From positions 1-64,000 of the forward strand of contig JBBIIT010000009.1 of NCBI GenBank assembly GCA_037446355.1: a stretch of 64,000 nucleotides of DNA, read 5' to 3'. The stretch comes from Roseiarcus sp037446355 (GTDB taxonomy: Bacteria; Pseudomonadota; Alphaproteobacteria; Rhizobiales; Beijerinckiaceae). This document shows positions 34,694 through 43,378 of this stretch, one piece after another; positions within the stretch are counted from its first letter, which is position 1, and the number at the start of each line of letters is the position of its first letter. Below the pieces are notes generated by a model. The model had not been told where the DNA came from. It ran no database searches and saw nothing but the letters and a program-made list of their open reading frames with translations. A program made the position numbers and the translations under genes.

Positions 34694-37084
34694 TCAGGCC
34701 GCGTCGATGCGCGCCGGCTTCGTCTCAACTGGGTCGCCCAGCCCGAGCAGCAATTTCAGATCGCGCGCCGGCACCGCCTTGCTGAAGAGGAAACCCTGGG
34801 CTTCGCTGCAACCGTTCGCGCGCAGCCATTCCAATTCGTCAGCCTCCTCGACGCCCTCGGCGGTGGTGCTCATGCCGAGTGTCGAGGCCAGCGCCGAGAT
34901 CGCCTTGATGATCGCGGCTGCGTCGGATCGGTTGGCGACGTCGCGCACGAAAGACTGGTCGATCTTGATCTTGTCGAACGGGAAACTGGAAAGATAGGAT
35001 AGCGAAGAATAGCCGGTGCCGAAGTCGTCGAGCGAAATGCGAACGCCGAGGCCGCGCAGCGCCGTAAGCGTTTTCAAGGCTTCGTCGCGGTCCTCGATCA
35101 GTATGGACTCGGTGACTTCGAGCTCCAAGCGGTCGGCCCGGAGCCCTGCGTCGGCGAGCGCCGCCGCAACGCTTTCGACCAGCAGGCCGGAGCGGAATTG
35201 CACGACCGAGAGATTAACGGCGATCCTGAGATCGCGCTTCCAGCTTGCCGCTTCGCGGCACGCGACGCGCAGCACGAATTCTCCGAGCGGCGCGATCAAG
35301 CCAGTTTCCTCGGCGAGCGGAATGAATTGGGAAGGCGAAATCGCTCCGCGAACCGGATGGTTCCAACGCACCAGCGCCTCGCAAGCGCTGATCTGTCCGG
35401 TCGTCATGTCGATCAGCGGCTGAAAGTGGACTTCGAGGCGCTGGTTTTCGATCGCGTCGCGCAGGTCGATCTCCATCAGGCGGCGCTGCTGCATCGCCGC
35501 GTCCATTTCCGCAGCGAACAAGCTGAACCGCCCCTTCCCGTCCATCTTGGCGCGGTAGAGCGCGAGGTCGGAATTGCGCAAGAGTTCGTCGGCCCGCTTT
35601 CCATCCGCGGGCGCGAGCGCGACGCCGATGCTGGCGCCCACGAGAATGCGTTGTCCGGCGACCTCATAGGGCGCGCCCAGCCGCTGGACCAACCGTTGCG
35701 CGAGCGCCCTTGGCTCGGCCGCGTCGGCCGCATGCGCTTGCAGGACGACAAATTCATCGCCGCCAAACCGCGCGACGACATCCTCCGCGCCCAGCTCGCC
35801 GCGAATGCGATTGGCGACCTCGATCAGCAGCGCATCGCCGGTCTGATGGCCGAGCGTGTCGTTGACATGCTTGAAGCGGTCGAGGTCGAGGCTCAGAAGC
35901 GCGAAACCGTCGCCCCCTTTGGCCTGCTGTTCGAGACGGCGCTCCAGACGCTCGGCCAACAGATTTCGATTAGGCAGGCCGGTGAGGCCGTCATAGCTCG
36001 CCATCCGGTCGATGGATTCCTCGGAGCGCTTGGCCTGGGTGACGTCGGCGCCGACGCCACGAAAGCCCGCGAAGGCGCCGTCCTCGCGCAATACCGGATT
36101 GCCCCGCAGCGACCACCAGCGCCGTTCGCCGTTGACACGGACCGGAAGCAGGATTTCGCGAAACGGCAGGCGTCGGCGAAAGGCCCGTTTCAGCGCCCGC
36201 AGGGCCGGTCCAGCCGCGGCCGCGTCCTCGCGGCTCATTTCCGCGAGCAGTTCAATCGCCGCGGCCCCACGGAGCGTCTCGCGCGAACGGCCGAACAGGC
36301 GTGCATGACGCTCGCTCGCGCGCGTCAGTCGGCCCGACGCATCGACCTCGAACAGCCAATCGTTCGAGTTCTCCTCGAACTCCCTCAGCAGCAGGCTGAT
36401 GACTTGTCCACTGTCGCGCAGCCGCAGCGAGGAGACGAAATGTTCCGCGAATGCGCCGCTGCGCTCGCGCACGACGCGGCCGATCAACAGGCTGAAAGAG
36501 AGCGAAAGCGCGGCGAGCCCGAAGTACAGCCGATCGCCGGCGGAGCACAGAACAAATACGACGGGCGCCTGGACCGTCAGCGCGAACACGAACGCGGCCT
36601 GCCAAACCGCCCCGAGAGCGAGCGCGCCGCCGCAGATCATCCCAATCTCGCAACCGACAAGCAGGACGCGCTGCGCCGCGTCGGCGTCGGAAAACATGGC
36701 GAGCATCGGCATCGCCCAGACGACGCCGAACAGAAACGCACTGAAGGTGATTACGCGCACGCCGCGCACGGAAGCGCGTCGCCTCGCGCCGCCCATCCGG
36801 GAGCGTCGCCAGCGATCGCCCCAGGTCGCCACGGACAGGACCAGAGCCGACGTCCAAACGACCAGGAACAGACGAAAAGACGAATTCCAGAACAGCGCGT
36901 CGATGACGACCGCATTGAAAATATTCGCCGCCATAAGGACTGGCGATAGGCCGACCAAAGCCCGTAGCTGCTGCGCGCGCAGCTCTCCCTTTTGGCCTTC
37001 GTCGAGTTCGCGCCGCGCGACGCCGAGCGTCAGCGAGTTCCAGAACCGGTCGATCCCATCTCGCGCAAGGCGTTGCATGAACAT
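34694..37084 (-). CDS. Membrane-anchored PAS-GGDEF-EAL protein (cyclic di-GMP turnover)
   Basis: 796 residues. About five to six hydrophobic helices in residues 40-215, a PAS domain about 235-355 (WLFEVDASGRLTRAS; GFRGVGADVTQAK), a GGDEF domain about 370-530 with intact RFGGDEFVVL and DYDGLTGLPNRN-type start (SYDGLTGLPNRN), and an EAL domain about 545-785 with CEALVRW, LDDFGTGYSSLSYL and QGFLFSKAV. Both catalytic motifs look intact, so the protein could make or degrade c-di-GMP; the net direction is not readable. The 131-base AT-richer upstream gap should contain its promoter. Confidence 0.93.
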   Translation of the reverse strand: MFMQRLARDGIDRFWNSLTLGVARRELDEGQKGELRAQQLRALVGLSPVLMAANIFNAVVIDALFWNSSFRLFLVVWTSALVLSVATWGDRWRRSRMGGARRRASVRGVRVITFSAFLFGVVWAMPMLAMFSDADAAQRVLLVGCEIGMICGGALALGAVWQAAFVFALTVQAPVVFVLCSAGDRLYFGLAALSLSFSLLIGRVVRERSGAFAEHFVSSLRLRDSGQVISLLLREFEENSNDWLFEVDASGRLTRASERHARLFGRSRETLRGAAAIELLAEMSREDAAAAGPALRALKRAFRRRLPFREILLPVRVNGERRWWSLRGNPVLREDGAFAGFRGVGADVTQAKRSEESIDRMASYDGLTGLPNRNLLAERLERRLEQQAKGGDGFALLSLDLDRFKHVNDTLGHQTGDALLIEVANRIRGELGAEDVVARFGGDEFVVLQAHAADAAEPRALAQRLVQRLGAPYEVAGQRILVGASIGVALAPADGKRADELLRNSDLALYRAKMDGKGRFSLFAAEMDAAMQQRRLMEIDLRDAIENQRLEVHFQPLIDMTTGQISACEALVRWNHPVRGAISPSQFIPLAEETGLIAPLGEFVLRVACREAASWKRDLRIAVNLSVVQFRSGLLVESVAAALADAGLRADRLELEVTESILIEDRDEALKTLTALRGLGVRISLDDFGTGYSSLSYLSSFPFDKIKIDQSFVRDVANRSDAAAIIKAISALASTLGMSTTAEGVEEADELEWLRANGCSEAQGFLFSKAVPARDLKLLLGLGDPVETKPARIDAA

Positions 37085-37215
37085 AGCGGCATCCGCGCCA
37101 AATGGCGTCAGTCTGCGAAGCTATTCAATGCGCTGTTTCCGTAGCGTTAATATTGCATCGATTCTTAAAATGCCGAGGGAAATGGTTAATTCCGAAGGCA
37201 TGACCCTGGAAATGC

Positions 37216-38526
37216 CTATTCCGCGGCCTTGACGACGCTCGGGTTGTTGGGATGCGCGGTCCAATTCGCTGCCGGGCGCGCGTAGTCCCAACCCGTGCGC
37301 GGATCGACGCCTTGCGTGCGCTGCACGAGCGAGATGCATTTCTCAACCGGGCAGACCAGCACGCAGAGATTGCAGCCGACGCATTCGTCGTCGTTGACGA
37401 CGAATTTTCGCTGGCCGTCGACTGACGCGAAGATAGCCTGATGCGAGGTGTCCTCGCAGGCGATGTGGCAGCGCCCGCATTTGATGCACAAATCCTGGTC
37501 GATCTCGGCCTTGGCGACATAGTTGAGGTTCAGATATTGCCAGTCCGTGACATTGGGCACGGCGCGAGCGCGGAAATCCTCGATCGATCCGTAGCCCTTG
37601 GCGTCCATGAAATTGCCGAGGCCCGAGATCATCTCCTCGACGATCTTGAAGCCGTAGGTCATCGCCGCCGTGCAGACCTGCACATTGCCCGCGCCCAGCG
37701 CGATGAACTCCGCCGCGTCGCGCCAGGTCGTGATCCCGCCGATGGCCGAGATCGGCAGGCCGCGCGTTTCGGGATCGCGGGCGATTTCCGACACCATCGA
37801 CAGCGCGATCGGCTTCACCGCCGGGCCGCACATGCCGCCGTGCGTGCCCTTGCCGTCAATCGCGCCGGCGATGGTCATGTTGTCGAGGTCGAGCCCCATG
37901 ATTGAATTGATCGTGTTGATGAGCGAGACGGCGTCGGCGCCGCCGGCCTTGGCCGCGCGCGCGGGACGGCGAATGTCGGTGATGTTGGGCGTCAGCTTGA
38001 CGATGACCGGCATTCGCGTGTTCGCCTTGCACCAGCGCGCGACCATCTCGATATATTCCGGCACCTGGCCGACCGCCGAACCCATGCCGCGCTCGGACAT
38101 GCCGTGCGGGCAGCCGAAATTGAGTTCGACGCCGTCGCACTCGGTCTCTTCGACCCGGGCGAGGATCTTCTTCCAGGCGTCCTCCTCGCAGGGCACCATC
38201 AGCGAGGCGACGAGCGCCCTATCGGGCCAGTCGCGCTTGACCTCCTTGATCTCCCTCAGGTTGATCTCGAGATCCCTGTCAGTGATGAGTTCGATATTGT
38301 TGAAGGCGATCAGGCGCCGGTCCGGTCCATGCAGCGCGCCATAACGCGCGCCCGAGACATTGACGACCGGCGGCCCGGCTTCTCCGAGCGTCTTCCAGAC
38401 GACGCCGCCCCAGCCGGCCCGAAACGCGCGCTCGACATTGGTCTTGCGGTCGGTCGGCGGCGCCGACGCGAGCCAGAACGGGTTCGGCGACTTGATGCCG
38501 AGAAAATTGGCGCGAAGGTCAGCCAT
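37216..38526 (-). CDS. preA: NAD-dependent dihydropyrimidine dehydrogenase subunit PreA
   Basis: 436 residues: FMN-binding DHODH-like barrel (NFLGIKSPNPFWLASAP, ELNFGCPHGMSERGMG, IGGITTWRDAAEFI) followed by a 2x[4Fe-4S] ferredoxin domain (CIKCGRCHIACE and CVGCNLCVLVCPVEKC). With PreT it reduces uracil and thymine with NADH. ATG at 38526 after a weak GGAG-like site. preT lies directly upstream with 11 bases between. Confidence 0.95.
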   Translation of the reverse strand: MADLRANFLGIKSPNPFWLASAPPTDRKTNVERAFRAGWGGVVWKTLGEAGPPVVNVSGARYGALHGPDRRLIAFNNIELITDRDLEINLREIKEVKRDWPDRALVASLMVPCEEDAWKKILARVEETECDGVELNFGCPHGMSERGMGSAVGQVPEYIEMVARWCKANTRMPVIVKLTPNITDIRRPARAAKAGGADAVSLINTINSIMGLDLDNMTIAGAIDGKGTHGGMCGPAVKPIALSMVSEIARDPETRGLPISAIGGITTWRDAAEFIALGAGNVQVCTAAMTYGFKIVEEMISGLGNFMDAKGYGSIEDFRARAVPNVTDWQYLNLNYVAKAEIDQDLCIKCGRCHIACEDTSHQAIFASVDGQRKFVVNDDECVGCNLCVLVCPVEKCISLVQRTQGVDPRTGWDYARPAANWTAHPNNPSVVKAAE

Positions 38527-38537
38527 CTCAGTCTCCT

Positions 38538-39896
38538 TCAGCCGCGAAGCGCCGCGTCGATCGAACGCGCCGCCTGTTTGCCGTCCTCGACCGCGCTCAC
38601 GGTGAGGTCCAATCCGCCGGCGACGCAGTCGCCGCCCGCCCATACGCCGGCGAGCGAAGTGCGCCGCCCTGCGTCGACGACAATCTTGCCGTTTTGGAGC
38701 TTAGGCGCAGCGGCGCTGAAGGGCGCAGCGGCGCCGGTCTGGCCGATGGCGGTGAAAACGACGTCCGCCTCGATGCGGAACGCGTCGCCGACCGCGACCA
38801 GCGCGCCATTCTCCATGCGCGTGCGCTCGAACAGCACGCCGGAGACCGCGCCGCCGTGCCCTTCGAGCGCGAGCGGACGCGCCCAGGCGCGAATCGTCAC
38901 GCCGTTCGTCTGCGCGAGTTGGCGCTCGTAGGCGCTCGCTTTCATGTCCTCGAGGCCGCGCCGATAAGCGATAGTGACGATTTCGGCGCCGAGGCGCTTG
39001 GACTGCACGGCGGCGTCAACCGCGGTCATGCCGCCGCCGATCACGACGACACGGCGTCCGACGGCAAGTTTCGTCAGATCCTTGGCCTGCCGGAGTTCGG
39101 CGATATAGTCGACCGCGTCGACGACATTGGCGAGCTTGTCCTCGTCGGGCAGACCGAGCTTGTTGACCCCCGGCAGGCCAACGCTCAGGAACACGGCGTC
39201 GTATCGGGCGCGCAGGTCTTCCAAGCTGAAGTCGCGACCGAGCGCGACGCCGTGTCTGACCTCGATCCCGCCGATCGAAAGTACGAAGGCGACTTCGCGC
39301 GCCGCGAAATCCTCCGGCGTCTTGTAGGCGGCGATGCCGTATTCGTTGAGGCCGCCGGGCTTCTCGCGCCGCTCGAAAATGACAGGCGAATGTCCTGATA
39401 CGGCGAGCGCATGGGCGCAGGCCAGCCCCGCCGGCCCCGCGCCGACGATGGCGACGCGTTTGCCCGTGGCGAGCTTGCGCGCGAAGGGCTGTTTGCCGGT
39501 CGCCATCTGCGCGTCGACCGCGTGGCGCTGCAACAGGCCGATGCGCACCGGCTTGCCCTCGGCCGCCTCGCGCACGCACGCTTCCTCGCAAAGCGTCTCG
39601 GTCGGGCAAACGCGCGCGCACATGCCGCCCAGGATGTTGGATTCGAGGATCGTCCGCGCGGCGCCAAGCGCGTTGTCGGCGGCGATCTCGCGAATGAACA
39701 GGGGAATGTCGATCGAGGTCGGGCAGGCCTTCTGGCAGGGCGCGTCGAAGCAGAAATAGCAGCGATCGGCTTCGACCCGCGCTTCGTGGCGCGAAAGCGC
39801 GGGATGCAAGTCAGCGAAATGGGACTTCAAGGTCGCGGCGTCGAGACGGCCCGGCTTGACGTCGGCGATTCCCTTGGGCTCGGAGACGATTCCCAT
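38538..39896 (-). CDS. preT: NAD-dependent dihydropyrimidine dehydrogenase subunit PreT
   Basis: 452 residues of the glutamate synthase small-subunit type: N-terminal Fe-S cysteines (CYFCFDAPCQKACP and CARVCPTETLCEEAC), FAD-binding VAIVGAGPAGLACAHAL, and NAD-binding VVVIGGGMTAVDAA; C-terminal GVWAGGDCVAGG. Passes electrons from NADH to PreA. The pair forms an operon. No hydantoinase or beta-ureidopropionase gene is nearby. Confidence 0.94.
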   Translation of the reverse strand: MGIVSEPKGIADVKPGRLDAATLKSHFADLHPALSRHEARVEADRCYFCFDAPCQKACPTSIDIPLFIREIAADNALGAARTILESNILGGMCARVCPTETLCEEACVREAAEGKPVRIGLLQRHAVDAQMATGKQPFARKLATGKRVAIVGAGPAGLACAHALAVSGHSPVIFERREKPGGLNEYGIAAYKTPEDFAAREVAFVLSIGGIEVRHGVALGRDFSLEDLRARYDAVFLSVGLPGVNKLGLPDEDKLANVVDAVDYIAELRQAKDLTKLAVGRRVVVIGGGMTAVDAAVQSKRLGAEIVTIAYRRGLEDMKASAYERQLAQTNGVTIRAWARPLALEGHGGAVSGVLFERTRMENGALVAVGDAFRIEADVVFTAIGQTGAAAPFSAAAPKLQNGKIVVDAGRRTSLAGVWAGGDCVAGGLDLTVSAVEDGKQAARSIDAALRG

Positions 39897-40115
39897 GACG
39901 GCTCCCTTGCGTGAGGTCGCGCGCGACCGAAATCCTGACTATTTGGTCAAGATGCTCGCCCAGCTTTCTTCCGCTGTCAAGGGCGGAGGGCGTCCGGCGT
40001 TGCGCGAGCGAACCCGCGTCGCTAAGCTCGCGCTGCGGTTTTCGCCGCATCGGCCTCGATTCGCGGCGCATCTCGACTTCATTGAATTCATTTCGATCGA
40101 CGCCTCGGAAAGGGA

Positions 40116-41390
40116 ATGATGCGCCGACCCGCGATTCACATCATCGGCGCTGGCTTTTCCGGACTCTCCACCGCGATTCATCTCAGTCTCGCCCGAAGCG
40201 GCGAAATCATCGTCCACGAACGTGGCGCGCTGGCGGGCGGCAAGCGTCGTTCGTTTCATGACGAAGCGCTAGGCGTGACGATCGACAGCGGCGCCCATCT
40301 GGCGCTCGCGAGTTGGGCCACGACGTTGCGGACTTTGGAGATCGTCGGCGCGCGCGACCAATGGCGCGAGGCGTCGGCGCTGGAGCTTGACTTCGCCGAC
40401 ATGGCGAGCGGCGAGCGTTGGAAGCTGCGCCCGAACGCCGGCCGCATTCCCTGGTGGACACGTTTCGCGGGACGCCGTGCGCCGCGCACGCTCGCCAAGG
40501 ACTATCACGCCTTCAACAAGCTCCGCCGCGCCGGCGCGATGGCGACGATCGCCGATTTCGCGCCCGGCGCCGGCGCGGCGGCCGAGCGATTGTGGCGGCC
40601 ATTCGCATTGGCCGCGCTCAATGTTGAGCCCGCGCGCGCTTCGGCTCGGCTCGCCGGGGCGATCTTGCGCGAAACGCTCGCGCATGGCGCCGGCGGCGCG
40701 CGGCCCCTGTATCCGGTTCACGATTTCTCGCGCGCATTCGTCGCGCCGGCGCTGAAATATCTCCGGCGCGCGGGAGTCGTCGTGCGATTCGAACGAAACC
40801 TGCGCGCGCTCGGCGTTTCGGGCGAGCGGGTGTATGCGCTCGAGTTCGAGCACGATCGCATCGAACTGGGCGGCGCCGACACGGTCGTGCTCGCGACGCC
40901 GCCGCAGGTCGCGGCCGAACTCAGTCCGGGGTTGACGACGCCGCGCGAATTCTCGGCGACATTGACCGCTCATTTCTCCGCCGCGCCGCCGCCGGACGCG
41001 CCGCGCGCGCTCATCGTCGTCAATGGCCCGTTCCCGCAGATGTTTTGCTATCCCGACCGCATTTGCGTGGACGTGCGGGACGCCGGCGCTCTCCTGGATA
41101 CGCCGCGCGAAAAGCTTGCCGAGGAGTATTGGCGCGCGGTGGCGGCGCTGACCGGCCTTTCCGATCAAATGCCGGCCTGGCGCATCGTCCGCCAGAAACG
41201 CGCGACTTTTGCGGCGACGCCGGCGCAAGACGCGCTGCGTCCGCCTTGCGCAACCACGCAGCGCAATCTCTTCCTCGCCGGCGCTTATGTGCAAAACGGT
41301 CTGCCCGAGAACCTGGAAAGCACGCTGCGTTCTGGCGAGACCGCGGCGCGGCGCGTGGTCGAGAGCCTCTCGGCTACGGATTTTGTTTGA
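40116..41390 (+). CDS. hpnE: HpnE-like FAD-dependent hydroxysqualene dehydroxylase
   Basis: 424 residues. FAD dinucleotide motif IHIIGAGFSGLSTAIHLS, then ALAGGKRRSFHDEALGVTIDSGAHLALASW, matching the GGR-RSF and DNG-HL pattern of squalene-associated desaturase-like HpnE. C-terminal NLFLAGAYVQNGLPENLESTLRSGETAA closes the FAD fold. HpnE acts in squalene formation from presqualene pathway intermediates for hopanoids. The gene stands apart from other hpn genes here. The 3' end overlaps convergent cobC by 17 bases. A carotenoid desaturase is the main alternative. Confidence 0.75.
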   Translation: MMRRPAIHIIGAGFSGLSTAIHLSLARSGEIIVHERGALAGGKRRSFHDEALGVTIDSGAHLALASWATTLRTLEIVGARDQWREASALELDFADMASGERWKLRPNAGRIPWWTRFAGRRAPRTLAKDYHAFNKLRRAGAMATIADFAPGAGAAAERLWRPFALAALNVEPARASARLAGAILRETLAHGAGGARPLYPVHDFSRAFVAPALKYLRRAGVVVRFERNLRALGVSGERVYALEFEHDRIELGGADTVVLATPPQVAAELSPGLTTPREFSATLTAHFSAAPPPDAPRALIVVNGPFPQMFCYPDRICVDVRDAGALLDTPREKLAEEYWRAVAALTGLSDQMPAWRIVRQKRATFAATPAQDALRPPCATTQRNLFLAGAYVQNGLPENLESTLRSGETAARRVVESLSATDFV

Positions 41391-42402
41391 GCGCGGCGGC
41401 GAGCCGCTCCCAGGCCAATTCGTCGGGCGGCAAACCGAAACGCAGGCGGTCGGGAGCATCGGCGAAAGGGCGGGCGAGCAGGCCCGCACGCAGCAGGCTG
41501 CGAAAGCGGGAGCGCGCTTGGTCGCGGCGCGCCAGGCGAAACAAACACGCTCCACCGATCAAGTTCCATCCCGCCCCAATCAGCAGCGCGTCGAGCCGGG
41601 TCGCGTCGCGCCGCAATCGCGAGGCTGTCTGCGCGAGCCAATCGTCGTCGCGAAGCGCGCGAGCGCCGATCTCCAGCGCCGGTCCGCCAACGCTCCAAGG
41701 GCCGAGCGCGGCGCGCAGCCGCCGGGCGAGATCGCGCGGCGCCAGCGCGAAGCCGAGCCGAAGCCCCGCGAGGCCATAGGTCTTGCCGAAGGAGCGCAGC
41801 GCAAGCGCACCGCTTTCGGGAAGGTCGGACGCGAGGCTCTGAGCGGCGCCGTCGAAATCGGCGAACGCTTCGTCGACGATCAACCAGCCGCCGCGCGCCG
41901 CCATCGCCTTGGCGAGTTCGCGAAGGCGGCTCGCGGCGAGGATGCGCCCGTCGGGATTGTTGGGATTGACGACCACCGCGACATCGTAGTCCGCGAGCCG
42001 CTCCAGGCGGTCAACGTTTTCGACCGCGGCGCCCGCTGCGCTCCAGGCGCGCGCATGACCGCTGTAAGTTGGCGCGAGAACGCCGACGCGCCGCGCTGGG
42101 ATGAGCCGGGCCAGCGCCTGGATGATGGCTTGCGAGCCGGGACCGGCGACGAGTTCGCCCGAGCGCGCGCCATAGCGCCGGGCGGCGGTGGATTCGAGTT
42201 CGGCCTGCGTCTCGGCGTCGGGCAAGCGCGCCCAGGCTTCGGGCGAAATCGCGCCGATGGGGTAGGGGTGCGGATTGATTCCGGTGGAAAGGTCGATCCA
42301 CGGCGCGGGCGCATCGGGGAATAGCCGTCGCGCTATGGACAAGGCGCCGCCGTGATAGGCAAAGATTTCAAGTGCCGCCTCGGAGGGCGCCGTCGCCGTC
42401 AT
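41374..42402 (-). CDS. cobC: Threonine-phosphate decarboxylase / CobC
   Basis: 342-residue class I PLP enzyme making aminopropanol phosphate, the linker of the cobalamin nucleotide loop. The N-terminal YHGGALSIARRLFPDAPAPWIDLSTGINPHPYP region separates it from HisC. PLP Lys in SFGKTYGLAGLRLGF. The only possible ATG (42400-42402) shares two bases with the start of divergent cobD (both in CATG), so each promoter must lie inside the other gene. Confidence 0.92.
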   Translation of the reverse strand: MTATAPSEAALEIFAYHGGALSIARRLFPDAPAPWIDLSTGINPHPYPIGAISPEAWARLPDAETQAELESTAARRYGARSGELVAGPGSQAIIQALARLIPARRVGVLAPTYSGHARAWSAAGAAVENVDRLERLADYDVAVVVNPNNPDGRILAASRLRELAKAMAARGGWLIVDEAFADFDGAAQSLASDLPESGALALRSFGKTYGLAGLRLGFALAPRDLARRLRAALGPWSVGGPALEIGARALRDDDWLAQTASRLRRDATRLDALLIGAGWNLIGGACLFRLARRDQARSRFRSLLRAGLLARPFADAPDRLRFGLPPDELAWERLAAALKQNP

Positions 42403-43378
42403 GACTTTCGCATTTTCCCTTGGCCTCGCCCTTGCCGCCGCGATTCTCGACGTCAGCGTCGGCTATCCCCCCGCTCTCTATCGCGCCATCGGCCATCCCG
42501 TCACCTGGATCGGCGCCTGGATCGCTTGGCTCGAACGGACTCTCAACCGCCCCGAGCTTGAGTTCCCCGCCCGGCGCGTCGCGGGCGTCGTGGCGCTCGC
42601 CGCATTGATCGCGCCGGTGGTCCTCGTTACTCAGGGACTCGCGCAATGGGCGCCGCAGGGGCCGCTCGGCTTTGCGCTGCTGGCCATTCTAGCCGCCAGC
42701 CTGCCCGCGCAGCAGAGTCTCGACGCTCACGTGCGCGCGGTCGCGCTCGCTTTGGAGCGGGGCGGTCTCGCGGCGGGGCGTGAGGCGGTCTCGCGCATCG
42801 TCGGCCGCAATCCGCAATCGTTGGACGAAGCGGGCGTCGCGCGCGCGGCGCTGGAAAGCCTGGCCGAGAATTTTTCGGACGGCGTCGTCGCGCCCTTGTT
42901 CTGGATTGCGCTCGGCGGCCTGGCCGGCGGCGCGCTCTACAAAGCGATCAACACCGCCGACAGCATGATCGGCCACAAGAACGAACGCTACCTAGCTTTT
43001 GGTTGGGCGGCGGCGCGGCTCGACGATCTCGTCAATCTTCCGGCCTCGCGTCTTGCCGCGCTATGGTTGATCGCGGCGGCCTATACGATGCGCGGCGCCT
43101 CATCGGCCGGCGCCCGGCGCGCGATGCGGCGCGACGCCGAAAAGCATCGCTCGCCCAACGCCGGCTGGCCAGAGGCGGCGATGGCGGGCGCGCTCGGGCT
43201 GCGCCTCGCCGGCCCGCGGGTCTATGACGACGAGCGCGTCGAGGACGCCTATATGGGCGATGGGCGCGCCGCGGCCAACGCCGCCGACATCCGCCGCGGC
43301 CTCGCGCTTTACCGCCGCGCGGCGGCGATCGAGATCGTCGCCCTCGCCGCGCTCGCCCTCATCGCGCTAGTCGCATGA
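42401..43378 (+). CDS. cobD: Adenosylcobinamide-phosphate synthase CbiB/CobD
   Basis: 325-residue membrane enzyme that joins aminopropanol (phosphate) to adenosylcobyric acid. Family motifs: LDVSVGYPPALYRAIGHPVTWIG, ARAALESLAENFSDGVVAPLFW, KAINTADSMIGHKNERYLAFG, and WPEAAMAGALGLRLAGP. Four or five hydrophobic helices. Its start overlaps divergent cobC and its end overlaps convergent cobQ by 20 bases. Confidence 0.95.
   Translation: MTFAFSLGLALAAAILDVSVGYPPALYRAIGHPVTWIGAWIAWLERTLNRPELEFPARRVAGVVALAALIAPVVLVTQGLAQWAPQGPLGFALLAILAASLPAQQSLDAHVRAVALALERGGLAAGREAVSRIVGRNPQSLDEAGVARAALESLAENFSDGVVAPLFWIALGGLAGGALYKAINTADSMIGHKNERYLAFGWAAARLDDLVNLPASRLAALWLIAAAYTMRGASSAGARRAMRRDAEKHRSPNAGWPEAAMAGALGLRLAGPRVYDDERVEDAYMGDGRAAANAADIRRGLALYRRAAAIEIVALAALALIALVA

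Noticed and set aside
35198..36949. 583-codon open frame antisense to the GGDEF-EAL gene
   Set aside because: Antisense shadow; the minus strand carries complete PAS, GGDEF and EAL domains.
39895..40119. Small 74-codon gene between preT and hpnE
   Set aside because: Its ATG shares CATG with the preT start and its stop overlaps hpnE in ATGA style, which is tempting, but the product has no recognisable features and no ribosome binding site; the 219-base gap is more likely the divergent promoter region.
41374..42402. Histidinol-phosphate aminotransferase (HisC)
   Set aside because: The N-terminal YHGG and DLSTGINP pattern and the cobD/cobQ neighbours point to CobC.
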